Assembly: GCA_013400115.1 (NCBI GenBank)
Contig: VXBP01009420.1
Coordinates: 62,001-126,000, forward strand
DNA length: 64,000 nt
Reading direction: 5' to 3'
DNA from: Rhinopomastus cyanomelas
Lineage: Eukaryota > Chordata > Aves > Bucerotiformes > Rhinopomastidae
The translations under genes were made by a program, and so were the position numbers. Under the pieces are notes generated by a model. The model was not told the origin of the DNA. It worked only from the letters and a program-made list of their open reading frames with translations, and made no database searches. The first letter of the stretch is position 1; the number at the start of each line of letters is the position of its first letter. Positions 50,801 through 62,018 of the stretch are shown one piece after another.

Positions 50801-51240
50801 CACCACACCTGTAGCCTTGGTGCAGTTTCTATTTCTGTATATTGCAAAAAGGGTGAACTGGACCCCTACAAAAAGTCTGTCCCTCACATTCATCCCCCCT
50901 CATTTTCTAGGGCCTTAACTGCATATTTCACCACACACTCTCTGCCAGTGCGTTGGCAGGCAGAAGGGTGTGTTACGTGTGAAACTAGAGTGGGAGACAA
51001 CAGCACACAAGGAAGAGCTTATGCTTCAGGTTCATAATCTCTGCCCTCTGTCAGGATATTCAGAGTTGTTTCAAAGTGACACAGATCGCCTTATTGCCCA
51101 GGAGCTGCTTACAGGGAGACATTTATTTTGGCAGAGATGAGGAAGGTGATTGATTTGTCTAAACCACTCAACGTGGTTGGGTGTGTGGCTAGGAAATGGC
51201 AGTGACACCGAGACAGACTCCCAAAGAAGAAAACACCTCA
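41886..51240. other. Intergenic stretch, no gene or mobile element recognised
   Basis: Over 9 kb of mostly unique, AT-rich sequence without a CR1 copy, the longest repeat-free run in the window. Only low-complexity tracts stand out, namely a GT run at 43143-43156 and T14 at 48199-48212. The open frames are short and lack domains. A 66-codon plus frame at 50345-50545 looks protein-like by eye, but I cannot tie it to any family. Confidence 0.5.
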
Positions 51241-51258
51241 TTGCTTGTAGAAAGGAGG

Positions 51259-51290
51259 AAATTGGATAGAGCTTAAATTGGATAGAACTT
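51259..51290. repeat. Tandem duplication, period 16 bp
   Basis: 'aaattggatagagctt' is followed at once by 'aaattggatagaactt', with one base different. A small slippage duplication. Confidence 0.85.
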
Positions 51291-51299
51291 TCATGGCAC

Positions 51300-51990
51300 T
51301 TACTAAGCAGCTGGGGCTAGGAGTTGATTTGTTTTAATTTTCAAGACTCTGGTCTCTTCTAGTTCTTCTTTTGTGTAGTGGTTTGATATGTTGAGTTTTG
51401 GTGTTTTAATTGGTTTTGTGCTTTTCTGCAGGAGAACAAGTTTTTTTCCACAGTGCTTCTCCCATTCCTCTCTGCCCCTAGCCATAACGATGTGGCTGGA
51501 GGAGGATGGGGAAAGCCCCTCTGTAAAGCCAGATGATCTTCCAGGTTTGCTCTCTTCCCTCTTGGGACATATGGAGTGCAGCTCACCTGTCCAGGGATGG
51601 TGTTGTGTTGTCATGCCAGGCCCCTCCAGGAGCCAGCAGCTGGCCCCGGCATGCCAAAGGCTCCACCACTTCACCGGAGCTATTGGGAGCTTGGAGCAGC
51701 GACCATGTCCAGACCCATGGCCACCACTGCAAGCCAATCACTTTTGAAGATGCCAGAATATGGTGATCTCAAACCCTCCTCCCTTGCCTGTAACCATGTG
51801 GGAGAGGAAGCCCATGCCCTGGAGGAAACGCTGAAGCTGCAACCACTATCTTGGTGACGCTCATGTGACCAGCGCCACCTTGGCTTTGTTCTCACTGCGG
51901 GCGTGGCAGCCACGTAGCGGGTGCCATCTTGGCTGTGTATCTGACCACGGGCAGGGAAACTGTGTCACAGCTGCAACTGAGGAACTTGGA
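51300..51990. other. GC-richer island-like patch of unknown nature
   Basis: GC content is visibly higher than in the flanks, with scattered CpG. Frames are open on both strands (144 codons on minus 51737-51303; 119 on plus 51388-51747), as expected from composition. Three related motifs of the form (A/G)CCA(C/T)CTTGG or ATCTTGG lie at about 51850-51935; on the minus strand they read CCAAG(A/G)TGG, close to the YY1 core. It could be a diverged LTR, a distal promoter or an exon-bearing patch. No protein family was recognised. Confidence 0.35.
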
Positions 51991-53757
51991 AATGCTTGAG
52001 TAAGTGGGAGAAAAGAGGCCCAGAAGGGCATTCAAGTGCTTAGACTGCAGACACCATCCCAAGGACCGATCAAGGCTGATTTTTCAACCCAGGACACTGT
52101 CCTTTAAGAACAGTTTCAAGGGCTTGATAAATCCTTTGTTATTCCTGCCTCATGAAATGTCCCTGATTTGGCAAAAATAATTTTACGTAAAAACCACTCT
52201 TTTGTAAATTCAGGTATTTGCACAGGTGGATTTGTGAACACACACGTATTGCAGGGATGGTTTAAGGATCCTGTCTGGAAATCTGCCCCCAAATACCTTG
52301 CAGGAATAGATATTCTGTTTGATTATTTGCACCAGAGATTACTTAAAATTAACCACGTATACCATTTCTACAGAAGAGCCTCATTAGGCAGTGTGGAAAT
52401 CCTAAGGGCAGGCTGAGGTCCAGACCTACTTTCTTACCCTGTGTACTGCAGGGCAACCATACTCACTCCAAAAGCTCACTTATACTCGCTTGACATTTTG
52501 TTGTGGGCTTCAACAGAGGTACCCACCTTCACCAGGGCAAGGGTGTTGACTGTCTTTTGCAACTACAATGCTATTGTGTCCATTTAGGCAGGGTATGTTT
52601 AAGTTTTAACCCTGTGTTCTAACCCAAGTCCAACTGCAAAACACGGTCAATATTTTCAGAATACTGCCAAAACCAGCTTTGATCTGGTGTTTACCCAAGT
52701 CCTCTGAGTTGTCCTAGAGCTTCACTAAATATTTTCATCTTTTCTTTTAACCACTTTTATTTGCATCTAAATTTTGGAAAGAAATATCATTTCTGTGTTC
52801 TTTTCATCTTCAGACTTCCCCCACACTGGCCCTATAGGAACAGTTCAGAGGAAACCTGCAATAACATTTTGCCTCTTGATGATCAATATAATATGGAATG
52901 AAAGCTCCATTCCTAAAAATAAGCCAGAGATTTCTGCTAGCATGTTAACTTCACTTTAGACATGTAAGCCATCATTGAGTTACATGATAATGAATAGCTG
53001 ATAAAGGAAAAAACCCAGCAACTCAGACTGGAGAACTGAGCCATGTGTGACAATAACAAAACGAATCACACAAGCTTAAAATCAAGTGCTAGGACTAGGC
53101 TTTAAACGGACATGTGGAAACATTGAAAACTCAAGGATGGGAAGAAAAGTAGCACTGAAAATATCCAGGTATCGGTATAAAATCACGATGCCATTACCTA
53201 GAAAAGGTAATCTGGGTGCGGTTTGTGGTGTTTCATAGCGCAGTGGTTACATTACAAGTCTCTCGTAGCTCTCCTGCTCCCAGTCAGCACATTGAATACA
53301 TCAGCAGTAGGAGTACTTGTGCCAGTATTCTCTGTATCTGAACTGGGACTCCTGCACCAAAGCCAGGCACCAGTCTCACCTCCTGGTCAGTGTGGGCAAA
53401 GCAGGAGTGAGGGTGTCTCACACAGGGGAGAGGCACATACAGTGCCTCAGGAGAGGGCTTGCCCCTCAGGATGTGCAGTGGTGACTGGAGATCAGATGTC
53501 CAATATTGAAGGCTTGCAGTGGGTCTACGACCCTGTATCATTGGGAAATGGAAAGGCGAGTGTAGACATGTGACAGTTGCTTCTGTCAGCCTACATGTGC
53601 AGTAGTAGACCTGCCAAACTGGGCGGTCTTGCCTTGAGGAACATTTTGGATGTTTGACTGGGCATTGCACCGGAGGCAATTACAGTTGTTTACTACTTGC
53701 AAACAACCTTCTGCAGAGCACAGACAAGATCACCAGTCTGTCTCAGAGCTTACAACG
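51991..53757. other. Intergenic stretch, little recognised
   Basis: Unique sequence with no CR1. A tRNA A-box-like run (tagcgcagtggtta, about 53233-53246) is the only RNA-like signal, and it lacks a B box downstream. The frames at 53223-53573 (plus) and 53679-53284 (minus) overlap each other and have no domain. Confidence 0.45.
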
Positions 53758-54413
53758 TGTGTTGGGCTGGTATTGACTGATGCTCAAGCATTTCCCTCTC
53801 ATTTTGCCCTCTTGTTCCACTTGGAGTGGTTTGGCAGCAGCGCCAGCGGGTGAGTGAGGAGGTGGCTGGGAGGTTGGTTTTAAGGGAACACAGACATTGT
53901 GTGTGAGGCGGGAGAGTGAAAGAGGTTCTGGGAAGAAAGAGGGGAGGAGAGGAGAAGTCAGACACCATTTCTGACGCAGTGTTTTGGAGCTGCTGCGCAA
54001 TTCCTTTTTGGCTCTGCGTTTCGCCCTTGCAGCCTCGGCTGCCTGAGTACCCTGAATTTGTTCTGGCTTCAATTTTTCCTCTGAGCTCTGCTCCAGGATT
54101 GCAACCTTCCGGCTGGCCTCACTTGCTCTGGGGCTGTGCCCATTTGCACTCACCATGCTGGTTCCACTGCTAGCCCTGACCCTTGTCACTTCTCTGCTGC
54201 TGCTGGCCTAGCAGCCCCCAAGATTCCAGCTCCAGCTGTGTACATTATTTCTTACTCCTCTTGTACCTTCTTCCCTCTCATTATCCCTCTTATTTTTCCC
54301 CATTAAAGTTACAGCATTTTATTCCAGTCACCTGATCTCTCTTATTTTAAAATTCTCCTGTTAGAAAGAATCTGCCCTGTGGGGGTTCTGCCTTTGACCC
54401 TGGAACCAGAACA
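53758..54413 (+). mobile_element. Candidate LTR of an endogenous retrovirus
   Basis: A block of about 655 bp begins TGTGTTGGGCTGG (or two bases later, TGTTGGG) and ends CCAGAACA, so it has TGTT...AACA-type ends. Its last third is pyrimidine-rich and holds an ATTAAA signal ('ccccattaaagttacagc' near 54300), a pattern I associate with bird ERVL/ERVK LTRs. A TATA-like 'ttttaagg' lies near 53877. No adjoining retroviral genes are visible and the flanking 5-mers (acgtg and taatg) do not match well. The 148-codon minus frame inside it is judged a chance frame. Confidence 0.35.
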
Positions 54414-56439
54414 TAATGGAAAGGAGAATTTATGAGATTTACTTATGCTGAAATTCAGTCAGTCTGTTCTCAGAGTTTCATTGTGTTTGTTTGGGGAGCT
54501 GCAGAAAGAGCAGGGAAGGTGTTAGGAGATCGGCAGTTCAATGTTTTTGGCCTTTTTTCCAACCCAGCTGTTTACTTAGAGACATGCTTCTGCTCTCTGG
54601 GTGTCCCTGTGCCCAGCCCTCCCACACTGGGAACTTGTCTCCTCCCCAGACATGCTGCTGCATGTACTCCATAGGGCTGGAAGGAGGTCAGGGTCACTAC
54701 TGGCGATGAACATGGTGCCACCCACCTCCAGCCTTTTTCATCCTGAAATGGGTGCTTTGACAGCTGGGCTCTTGGGGACGAGCAAGTGGCACCTTCTGCT
54801 CCTCCACTGAATGTTCAGGGGCATCAGCTGTCCTTGGATATATGTGCTGGGAAGAAACTTCCACCGGCTGATGTGTTCTGAGTGACCAGGCATGTCCAAG
54901 CATTGATGGAGGCTCAGATATTCTGGAGTAGCTGCTCCATCGGGGTATCAGCCTGCAGATCCATGGGGCTGCTGTGCCATCTCTTTTGTTCCTTGTCCCT
55001 GTGGGACACCGTCCTAGTGTGAAACAGTGCATTTGGGTGAGCTTGAGCTTTGTGGTACCTAAAAGGGCACCTGAAGCAGGGAAACATGATTTTATCTTCA
55101 GTGCCTTGACAAACCTAAGCCAAGCTTTTTTCTTTTTTTTTTTTTCCTGCTAACATTGTGAATTTTTTTCTAGGCAGAGTGGACAGACCAGCAAGGGAGC
55201 TCCCTTGCTGGAACTTAGTAATAAAACTGAACACCAAAAGCCCATTTCCAGCAGTGCTTTTGTGCCATACACATCAGTGTCCTGGGTGCCCACCTGGGAG
55301 ATGGAAAAGGTCTGCAATCCCTTATCCCTGAGTACTAGGTGGCATCTTCCCTCCCATGGTTCTGCATTATCAGGTGGTTGGCATGTTGGCTGCTTCCCAG
55401 GATAACTAACCACCTTTGAGTGTCCTGCTCAAACCAGGTCTCTCAGGTACTAACTCAGAGGCGCAGCAGCATGTGTCCTGCTGTCACCACTGCAGGGCCG
55501 TGCAGGGCTGTCCTAGCTTTGCAGAAGTGTTCTAACACAAAGGGTATGACAAGTCACCCTGCAAGCCCAGCTGCTTTCTGTGGGTGAGCAGAGGTGCACA
55601 CTGTAGGCGGGGTGTCCATGGTCGAGGCTGGTGGGAAGATAGCTGGGTCAGTGGCATTTAGCAGTCTTTCCCTCTCCAGGCTACTGGTTTATTCAGTCTT
55701 TCTGCCCAGGCTGCATCTTCTGCACTGCTTCTTTTTGTCTCTTTCCTCTGAGTTCTTCTTAACTGGTCCACGTCTTCTTTGAGAGTGGTGCCCAAAACGA
55801 GACACGATGGTGTTGCTGGCCCTTCACCAGCACTGGGCAAAACAGGAGGACCCCCACTCTTGACATTCCCATAAGGCTGTTTCTTGCCCCCACAGGACTT
55901 TGACCTTGTGCTGTGATTTGCTCTATCGCCCCTGCACCGATGCTCACTCTGTTTTCACACCGCTGATGCTTTTGCCAACACACTAAGCTTTTTATGCTTG
56001 TCCTTCCTGAATCCCACTGTCACGCTCAGAGTGCTTTGCAGATTTTAGGTAATTGTGAATTCTGCTCCTGGCTTTTGCTGCCTGCAGACCTTCCCGTGTC
56101 GATGTTTTATGCATCTCCACTCTCATAACATGTGTCATTAGTAAAAGCATCAGGCAGCCCCCATTCACAGCCGTGTGCAGCAGCCCATTTGGTACTTTTT
56201 CTTCCAAACACCCAAAGAATACTGTTCACTCTTTGTGGGTTCTCAGATGAGACTCATAATCCCATTACTGCACTTCATTTAAGAATGCTTTGCCCCAGCC
56301 TGCGTAGGAGAATATCATTTGCGACCATCTTTCTGAAGTCATGCATTACGGTGCTCACTCACCTGCTTCTAATTTGCCTAAGAAGGAAGCTGGGCTGGTC
56401 ACACATGATTTATTCCTGCTAAACACTTTAGTTGCTTTT
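54414..56439. other. Intergenic stretch, nothing recognised
   Basis: Unique sequence, slightly GC-richer than average, with a T-run at 55129-55145. There are many overlapping short open frames on both strands and no recognisable domain. Confidence 0.5.
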
Positions 56440-56677
56440 CACAGAATCACAGAACATCAGGGATTGGAAGGGACCTCGAAAGATTATCTAGTCCAACCCC
56501 CCTGCCACAGCAGGATCACCTACACCAAGTCGCACAGGAACACATCCAGGCAGGTTTTAAACTTCTCCAGAGAAGGAGACTCCACAACCCCCCCCCCTGT
56601 GTAGCCCATTCCAATGCTCCATCACTCTCACTGTGAAGAAATTCCTTCTCATACTGATGTGGAAGTTCCTATGTTCT
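56440..56677 (-). mobile_element. CR1 LINE 3' fragment
   Basis: Antisense CR1 beginning with 'cacagaatcacagaacatca' and including 'gtccaacccccctgccacag', 'acatccaggcaggttttaaa' and 'tgtgaagaaattccttctca'. A C9 run at 56588-56596 replaces the usual 'cccctggg' box. It belongs to the same subfamily as the copy at 57352. Confidence 0.92.
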
Positions 56678-57351
56678 TATTTTTCTCTAGGTTTGCAAAT
56701 AGTTGTGATTTTGTGTCAGGTACTGTTGAGTGTTTGTTGAGCACCATTGAGCAGTGAGCTCATCCTGGGCTTTTCTAGCTGAAAGGTATTAGGTATTTAC
56801 ACTTTTTTTCAGTCTTCTGGGACTTTCTCCATCCTTCATAAACCTAAGCTACAGCCATTAGTGGCCCTAAGACTCCTTCAGCCTGAACCCAAAGTACTGC
56901 AAAGTGAATTTCCTCAGGTCCACCTGATAATAGAATACTTACTATGCGCAGCCTTGCTCTCTGGCTGCAGCATCTCTTGGATAATGGAAGCAAATGCATT
57001 CTAATATTAGAACATTACCTAGAATAACAACATGCCAATTATATTCATTAGATCTCACAGTTATTAGCTATCACTGTTTCAGGCTTGGGGTATATGAAGT
57101 ATCTATCTCAGACACTGTCATAACTCCTATCAACCAGTACCGCACAGATATTTTCAACTAGGTGAATGGTCCTAGGTGATTCAGACCATCAGCCTGGCTT
57201 CCTTGCTCTCACTGCTGGCAGGTTGCTGTTTCTCCCACTCCTTTTATTAGGAGCCACTGACAAAAAAAAGACTGGAGAAAAGTTCTGTGACTCTCCTCTG
57301 AATTTTCAGAAACACTAACAGGTTCACTAGCACAACCCGTCAAACTTTACA
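56678..57351. other. Intergenic stretch, nothing recognised
   Basis: About 670 bp of AT-rich sequence between two antisense CR1 copies. No open frame of note and no repeat was seen. Confidence 0.55.
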
Positions 57352-58128
57352 TAGAAGCATAGAATCATTAGGGATTGGAAGGGACATCGAAAGATCGTCT
57401 AGTCCAATACCCCTAACACAGCAGGATCACCTAGACCAAGTCACACAGGAACACATCCAGGCAGGTTTTAAACATCTTCGGTGAAGGAGACTCCACAACT
57501 CCCCTGGGCAACCTGTTCCAGTGCTCTGTCACCCTAGCTGTGAAGAAGTTTCTTCTCATATTTATATGGAACCTCCTATGTTCCCAGTTGTACCCATTGC
57601 CCCATGTCCTATCATCAGACAACATTGAGAAGAGCCTGGTTCCATCCTCCTGGCACCTACCCCTCACATATTTATAGACATTCATAAGGTTGCCCCTCAG
57701 TCTCCTCTTCTCCATGCTAAAGACACCCAGCTCCCTCAGACTCTCCTCATAAGGGAGGTGCTCCACTTCCTTCATCATCCTCGTTGCTCTACGCTGGACT
57801 CCCTCCAGCAGCTCCACATCCCTCTTGAACTGAGGGGCCCACAACTGGACACTATACTCTAGATGTTGTCTCACTAGGGCAGAGTAGAGGGGGAGAAGAA
57901 CCTCTCTTGATCTGCTAACCACCCCCCTTCTGATCCACCCCAGGATGCTGTTGGCCACAAGAGCACACTGATCGCTCACGCTGTCCACCAGGACCCCAGG
58001 TCCCTTTCTCCTAAACTGCTCTCTAACAGGTCAGTCCCCAACCTATCCTGGTAGCTGGGGTTGTTCTTGCCCAGATGCCAGACTCTACACTTACCCTTGT
58101 TACACTTCTTCAAATTTCTCTCTGCCCA
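57352..58128 (-). mobile_element. CR1 LINE fragment with long open C terminus
   Basis: The 3' terminus is near 57352. Minus-strand 57988-57431 is an uninterrupted 185-codon frame of the ORF2 C-terminal region: 'DQCALVANSILGWIRRGVVS', 'LLPLYSALVRQHLEYSVQLW', 'LLEGVQRRATRMMKEVEHLP', 'RNFFTARVTEHWNRLPRGVV'. A second frame (58158-57976) adds 'KGKCRVWHLGKNNP' and 'LGTDLLESSLGERDLG' after one frameshift. It is 5'-truncated near 58128. Its inner part (from 57892) is repeated at 60233 as part of the tandem duplication. Confidence 0.93.
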
Positions 58129-59389
58129 GCTCTTACATCTTACATCTTGTTCATTCACATGGAAAGCAAATTGGGGAAGAAAAAAAGCAGGGACATCCTA
58201 GAGGCCTCTCCAAGCATCTGCAATAGGAGTAGTAGATGTTCATTCATGAAGGACTGATATAATCCCTGACTTTAGAACACTCCACATGCTCCCTATGCAG
58301 CTGGAGAAAGGGAAGACTGCTGAGACAGTAGCAGATGGATATGGAGCCAGATGACTCAAGATCTTGGCATGTTTGAGTTTTGTTTTTTTTTCTCAGGAGA
58401 GGATCTCAAGCATCTAGAGGCCATAATTTTGTATTCAGGAGATTATAATTGTAAGCCATAGGCCAGGTTCTTTATTTGTGTGTCCTGAGCTATGGCAGCA
58501 GCTTATAGTCCAACAGCCAAGGGCCGTCAGTGCAGGCACTGGATGGTGTCAGGCAGCTGCAGGGGCTGCAGTCAGACAGGGTAACCCATGCAGCTCAAGA
58601 GCTGCGCAGGTGCAGGGCAGGTCTCTGTGGAGAGGAACCAGTAGGAACCACATACTGTCTGCAAGGGCAGGGCAGGGTATGACCAACCCCACTCGTGCTG
58701 CCATCAGCAGAGAAGAAGCATGAGAAAAAGAAAGTGCTGTTGCCTGCCTGATGCAGGTGAGGAACTGGAAAAGCACTGCAGTCCCCGAGCAGAGCCAGAG
58801 CTGTGCTCTCCATACTCCCTCTCTTCTTCTCATGGTCTCTCAGCAAACTGGATGATTTCAGGCCCTTGGCACCACCTCAGCTCCCGCAGCACAAGGCACA
58901 CACAGCACTTTATTTACAGTGCAGCACGCATCCTGCAGATAAGTCACTCTCAGCAACATTGTGCAATTACTTACAGATGCCTGTGTGGAAAATAAATGGA
59001 AATTGTTATTTATTGAGAACTTCTCAGCAGTCCCTGGGATTAAGGAATATAACAACATCTAGTAATTTTTTATGCCAAACTTTGTGTTAACAGAAAGACT
59101 ACTACAGTGTAGGTGTTGACAGAAGAGTGTTTCATGCAGAGTTCATGATAGACTACAGCAAGTACAGCAAGTCTAGCTTTCAGAAAACCATGAAGATCAA
59201 GGTGCACAATCCAGTATTAAATCAAATCTCAGGGCTGACAGTGAAACTCATAAGCAACACAAGATGCCCCAGGCCTGGAGAGAGGTCAGAGCTGACACAT
59301 GCAAGATCACTTGCTGTGCTGCCTCACGTCCCTTCTCACTGTGCCACAGTATGGGGTAACTAATCAACAGCACTTCTGCCTGAGTTGGC
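58129..59389. other. Unique stretch inside duplication copy A
   Basis: Single-locus-looking sequence that recurs at about 60470-61729. Open frames of 60-95 codons occur on both strands and are conserved between copies simply because the copies are nearly identical. No domain was recognised. Confidence 0.6.
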
Positions 59390-59640
59390 CTGTGGGTGAC
59401 ATCAAGCTGATTGGTGTAGGTGACATGCTGGAGGGAAGGGATGGGATGTCATCTAGACAGACCTTGACAGAACCGTGAGATGGGCCTTTGTGAACTTCCT
59501 GAGGTTCAACAAGACCAAGTGTAAGGACCTGCTCCTGTGCGGGTTCAGTATCAGCACAGACTGGATTGTGACACTTGGGTTGCAAGCAGCCATGTGGAGA
59601 AGGACTGTGAATGAAAACTTAGATATTAGCCTGAGAGAAT
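59390..59640 (+). mobile_element. Decayed CR1 LINE internal fragment (copy A)
   Basis: 'gtgggtgacatcaagctgat' (a decayed ADDTKL-type box), 'gagggaagggatgggatgtc' and 'ttcctgaggttcaacaagac' followed by 'caagtgtaaggacctgctcc' match the CR1 polymerase-to-linker region in sense orientation. Frames are broken and no 3' end is present. Confidence 0.75.
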
Positions 59641-59678
59641 ACTAATTGCTCTCTGGAGCTGTTCAGATCCGAGATCCT

Positions 59679-59781
59679 AGAATCATAGAATCATAGAATT
59701 ATTAGGGATTGGAAGGGACCACTAAGATCATCTAGTCCAACCCCCCTGCCACAGCAGGATCACCTAGACCAAGTCATACAG
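59679..59781 (-). mobile_element. CR1 LINE, 100-bp 3' end (copy A)
   Basis: It has a double terminal octamer ('agaatcatagaatcatagaa'), then 'attagggattggaagggacc' and 'gtccaacccccctgccacag'. It breaks at 'gaccaagtcatacag' directly into another CR1 tail of a different subfamily. Confidence 0.9.
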
Positions 59782-60231
59782 TCAGTCTGGGTTAGAAGGG
59801 ACCACAGGATCATCCAGTTCCAACTCCCCTGCCTTGGGCAGGGACACCCCACCCTACATCAGGCTGGCCAGAGCCTCATCCAGCCTGGCCTTAAACACCT
59901 CCAAGGATGGGGCCTCCACCACCTTCCTGGGCAATTAATTCCAGGCTCTCACCACTCTCATGGTGAAGAACTTCTTCCTCACATCCACTCTAAATCTACC
60001 CATCTCAAGCTTTGCTCCATTCCCCCTAGTCCTGTCACTACCTGACATCCTAAAAAGCCCCTCCCCAGCCTTTTTGTAGGCCCCCTTCAGATACTGGAAG
60101 ATCACAATAAGGTCACCTTGAAGCCTCCTCTTCTCCAGACTGAACAGCCCCAAGTCTCTCAGTCTGGCCTCACAGGAGAGGTGCTTCAGCCCTCTGATCA
60201 TCCTCATGGCCCTCCTCCGCACTCACTCCAG
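59782..60231 (-). mobile_element. CR1 LINE 3' fragment cut at the N (copy A)
   Basis: Antisense CR1 from 'gtcagtctgggttagaaggg' through the C-terminal frame at 60222-59935 ('MRRRAMRMIRGLKHLSCEAR', 'LGLFSLEKRRLQGDLIVIFQ', 'VRKKFFTMRVVRAWN'). It stops at 'cactcactccag' just before the N. The full counterpart is at 62122-62705. Confidence 0.92.
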
Positions 60232-60232
60232 N
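60232..60232. other. Ambiguous base (N) at the duplication junction
   Basis: The N separates copies A and B. Compared with either parental CR1, exactly 83 bp are missing here (57809-57891 in the left CR1, 62572-62654 in the right one). The N therefore most likely marks an unsized gap of about that length. Confidence 0.85.
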
Positions 60233-60469
60233 GGAGAAGAACCTCTCTTGATCTGCTAACCACCCCCCTTCTGATCCACCCCAGGATGCTGTTGGCCACA
60301 AGAGCACACTGATCGCTCACGCTGTCCACCAGGACCCCAGGTCCCTTTCTCCTAAACTGCTCTCTAACAGGTCAGTCCCCAACCTATCCTGGTAGCTGGG
60401 GTTGTTCTTGCCCAGATGCCAGACTCTACACTTTCCCTTGTTACACTTCTTCAAATTTCTCTCTGCCCA
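60233..60469 (-). mobile_element. CR1 LINE fragment (inner part, copy B)
   Basis: The same sequence as 57892-58128, including the minus-strand frame with 'KGKCRVWHLGKNNP' (60499-60317). It lacks its own 3' part, which is replaced by copy A's CR1 across the N. Confidence 0.92.
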
Positions 60470-61729
60470 GCTCTTACATCTTACATCTTGTTCATTCACA
60501 TGGAAAGCAAATTGGGGAAGAAAAAAAGCAGGGACATCCTAGAGGCCTCTCCAAGCATCTGCAATAGGAGTAGTAGATGTTCATTCATGAAGGACTGATA
60601 TAATCCCTGACTTTAGAACACTCCACATGCTCCCTATGCAGCTGGAGAAAGGGAAGACTGCTGAGACAGTAGCAGATGGATATGGAGCCAGATGACTCAA
60701 GATCTTGGCATGTTTGAGTTTTGTTTTTTTTTCTCAGGAGAGGATCTCAAGCATCTAGAGGCCATAATTTTGTATTCAGGAGATTATAATTGTAAGCCAT
60801 AGGCCAGGTTCTTTATTTGTGTGTCCTGAGCTATGGCAGCAGCTTATAGTCCAACAGCCAAGGGCCGTCAGTGCAGGCACTGGATGGTGTCAGGCAGCTG
60901 CAGGGGCTGCAGTCAGACAGGGTAACCCATGCAGCTCAAGAGCTGCGCAGGTGCAGGGCAGGTCTCTGTGGAGAGGAACCAGTAGGAACCACATACTGTC
61001 TGCAAGGGCAGGGCAGGGTATGACCAACCCCACTCGTGCTGCCATCAGCAGAGAAGAAGCATGAGAAAAAGAAAGTGCTGTTGCCTGCCTGATGCAGGTG
61101 AGGAACTGGAAAAGCACTGCAGTCCCCGAGCAGAGCCAGAGCTGTGCTCTCCATACTCCCTCTCTTCTTCTCATGGTCTCTCAGCAAACTGGATGATTTC
61201 AGGCCCTTGGCACCACCTCAGCTCCCGCAGCACAAGGCACACACAGCACTTTATTTACAGTGCAGCACGCATCCTGCAGATAAGTCACTCTCAGCAACAT
61301 TGTGCAATTACTTACAGATGCCTGTGTGGAAAATAAATGGAAATTGTTATTTATTGAGAACTTCTCAGCAGTCCCTGGGATTAAGGAATATAACAACATC
61401 TAGTAATTTTTATGCCAAACTTTGTGTTAACAGAAAGACTACTACAGTGTAGGTGTTGACAGAAGAGTGTTTCATGCAGAGTTCATGATAGACTACAGCA
61501 AGTACAGCAAGTCTAGCTTTCAGAAAACCATGAAGATCAAGGTGCACAATCCAGTATTAAATCAAATCTCAGGGCTGACAGTGAAACTCATAAGCAACAC
61601 AAGATGCCCCAGGCCTGGAGAGAGGTCAGAGCTGACACATGCAAGATCACTTGCTGTGCTGCCTCACGTCCCTTCTCACTGTGCCACAGTATGGGGTAAC
61701 TAACCAACAGCACTTCTGCCTGAGTTGGC
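60470..61729. other. Unique stretch inside duplication copy B
   Basis: Near-identical to 58129-59389. Nothing coding was recognised. It differs from copy A by a one-base shorter T run near 61410. Confidence 0.6.
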
Positions 61730-61980
61730 CTGTGGGTGACATCAAGCTGATTGGTGTAGGTGACATGCTGGAGGGAAGGGATGGGATGTCATCTAGACAG
61801 ACCTTGACAGAACCGTGAGATGGGCCTTTGTGAACTTCCTGAGGTTCAACAAGACCAAGTGTAAGGACCTGCTCCTGTGCGGGTTCAGTATCAGCACAGA
61901 CTGGATTGTGACACGTGGGTTGCAAGCAGCCATGTGGAGAAGGACTGTGAATGAAAACTTAGATATTAGCCTGAGAGAAT
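61730..61980 (+). mobile_element. Decayed CR1 LINE internal fragment (copy B)
   Basis: Counterpart of 59390-59640, with substitutions at 61704 (just outside) and 61915 relative to copy A. It is broken in frame and has no 3' terminus. Confidence 0.75.
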
Positions 61981-62018
61981 ACTAATTGCTCTCTGGAGCT
62001 GTTCAGATCCGAGATCCT

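Larger units (their letters stand above)
57892..60231. repeat. 2.34-kb near-identical tandem duplication, copy A
   Basis: Aligns base for base to 60233-62571 with offset 2341, dropping to 2340 after a one-base T-run indel at about 59066-59071. By eye I found about ten differences, at 58093, the T-run, 59364, 59575, 59863, 60173, 60205, 60206, 60218 and 60225. Five of them lie in the last 60 bases. The content is the end of one antisense CR1, unique sequence, a sense CR1 remnant and two antisense CR1 tails. Confidence 0.95.

Noticed and set aside
51303..51737. 144-codon minus-strand open frame
   Set aside because: No domain or conserved motif was recognised, and the plus strand is open over the same stretch. 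Kept only as part of the unexplained GC-richer patch.
53743..54189. 148-codon minus-strand open frame
   Set aside because: It lies within the LTR candidate, has no domain, and is matched by plus-strand frames in the same region.
58478..61703. Sets of open frames perfectly repeated about 2.34 kb apart, resembling a duplicated gene pair
   Set aside because: The frames are conserved only because the whole 2.34-kb block is duplicated nearly without change. None has coding features.
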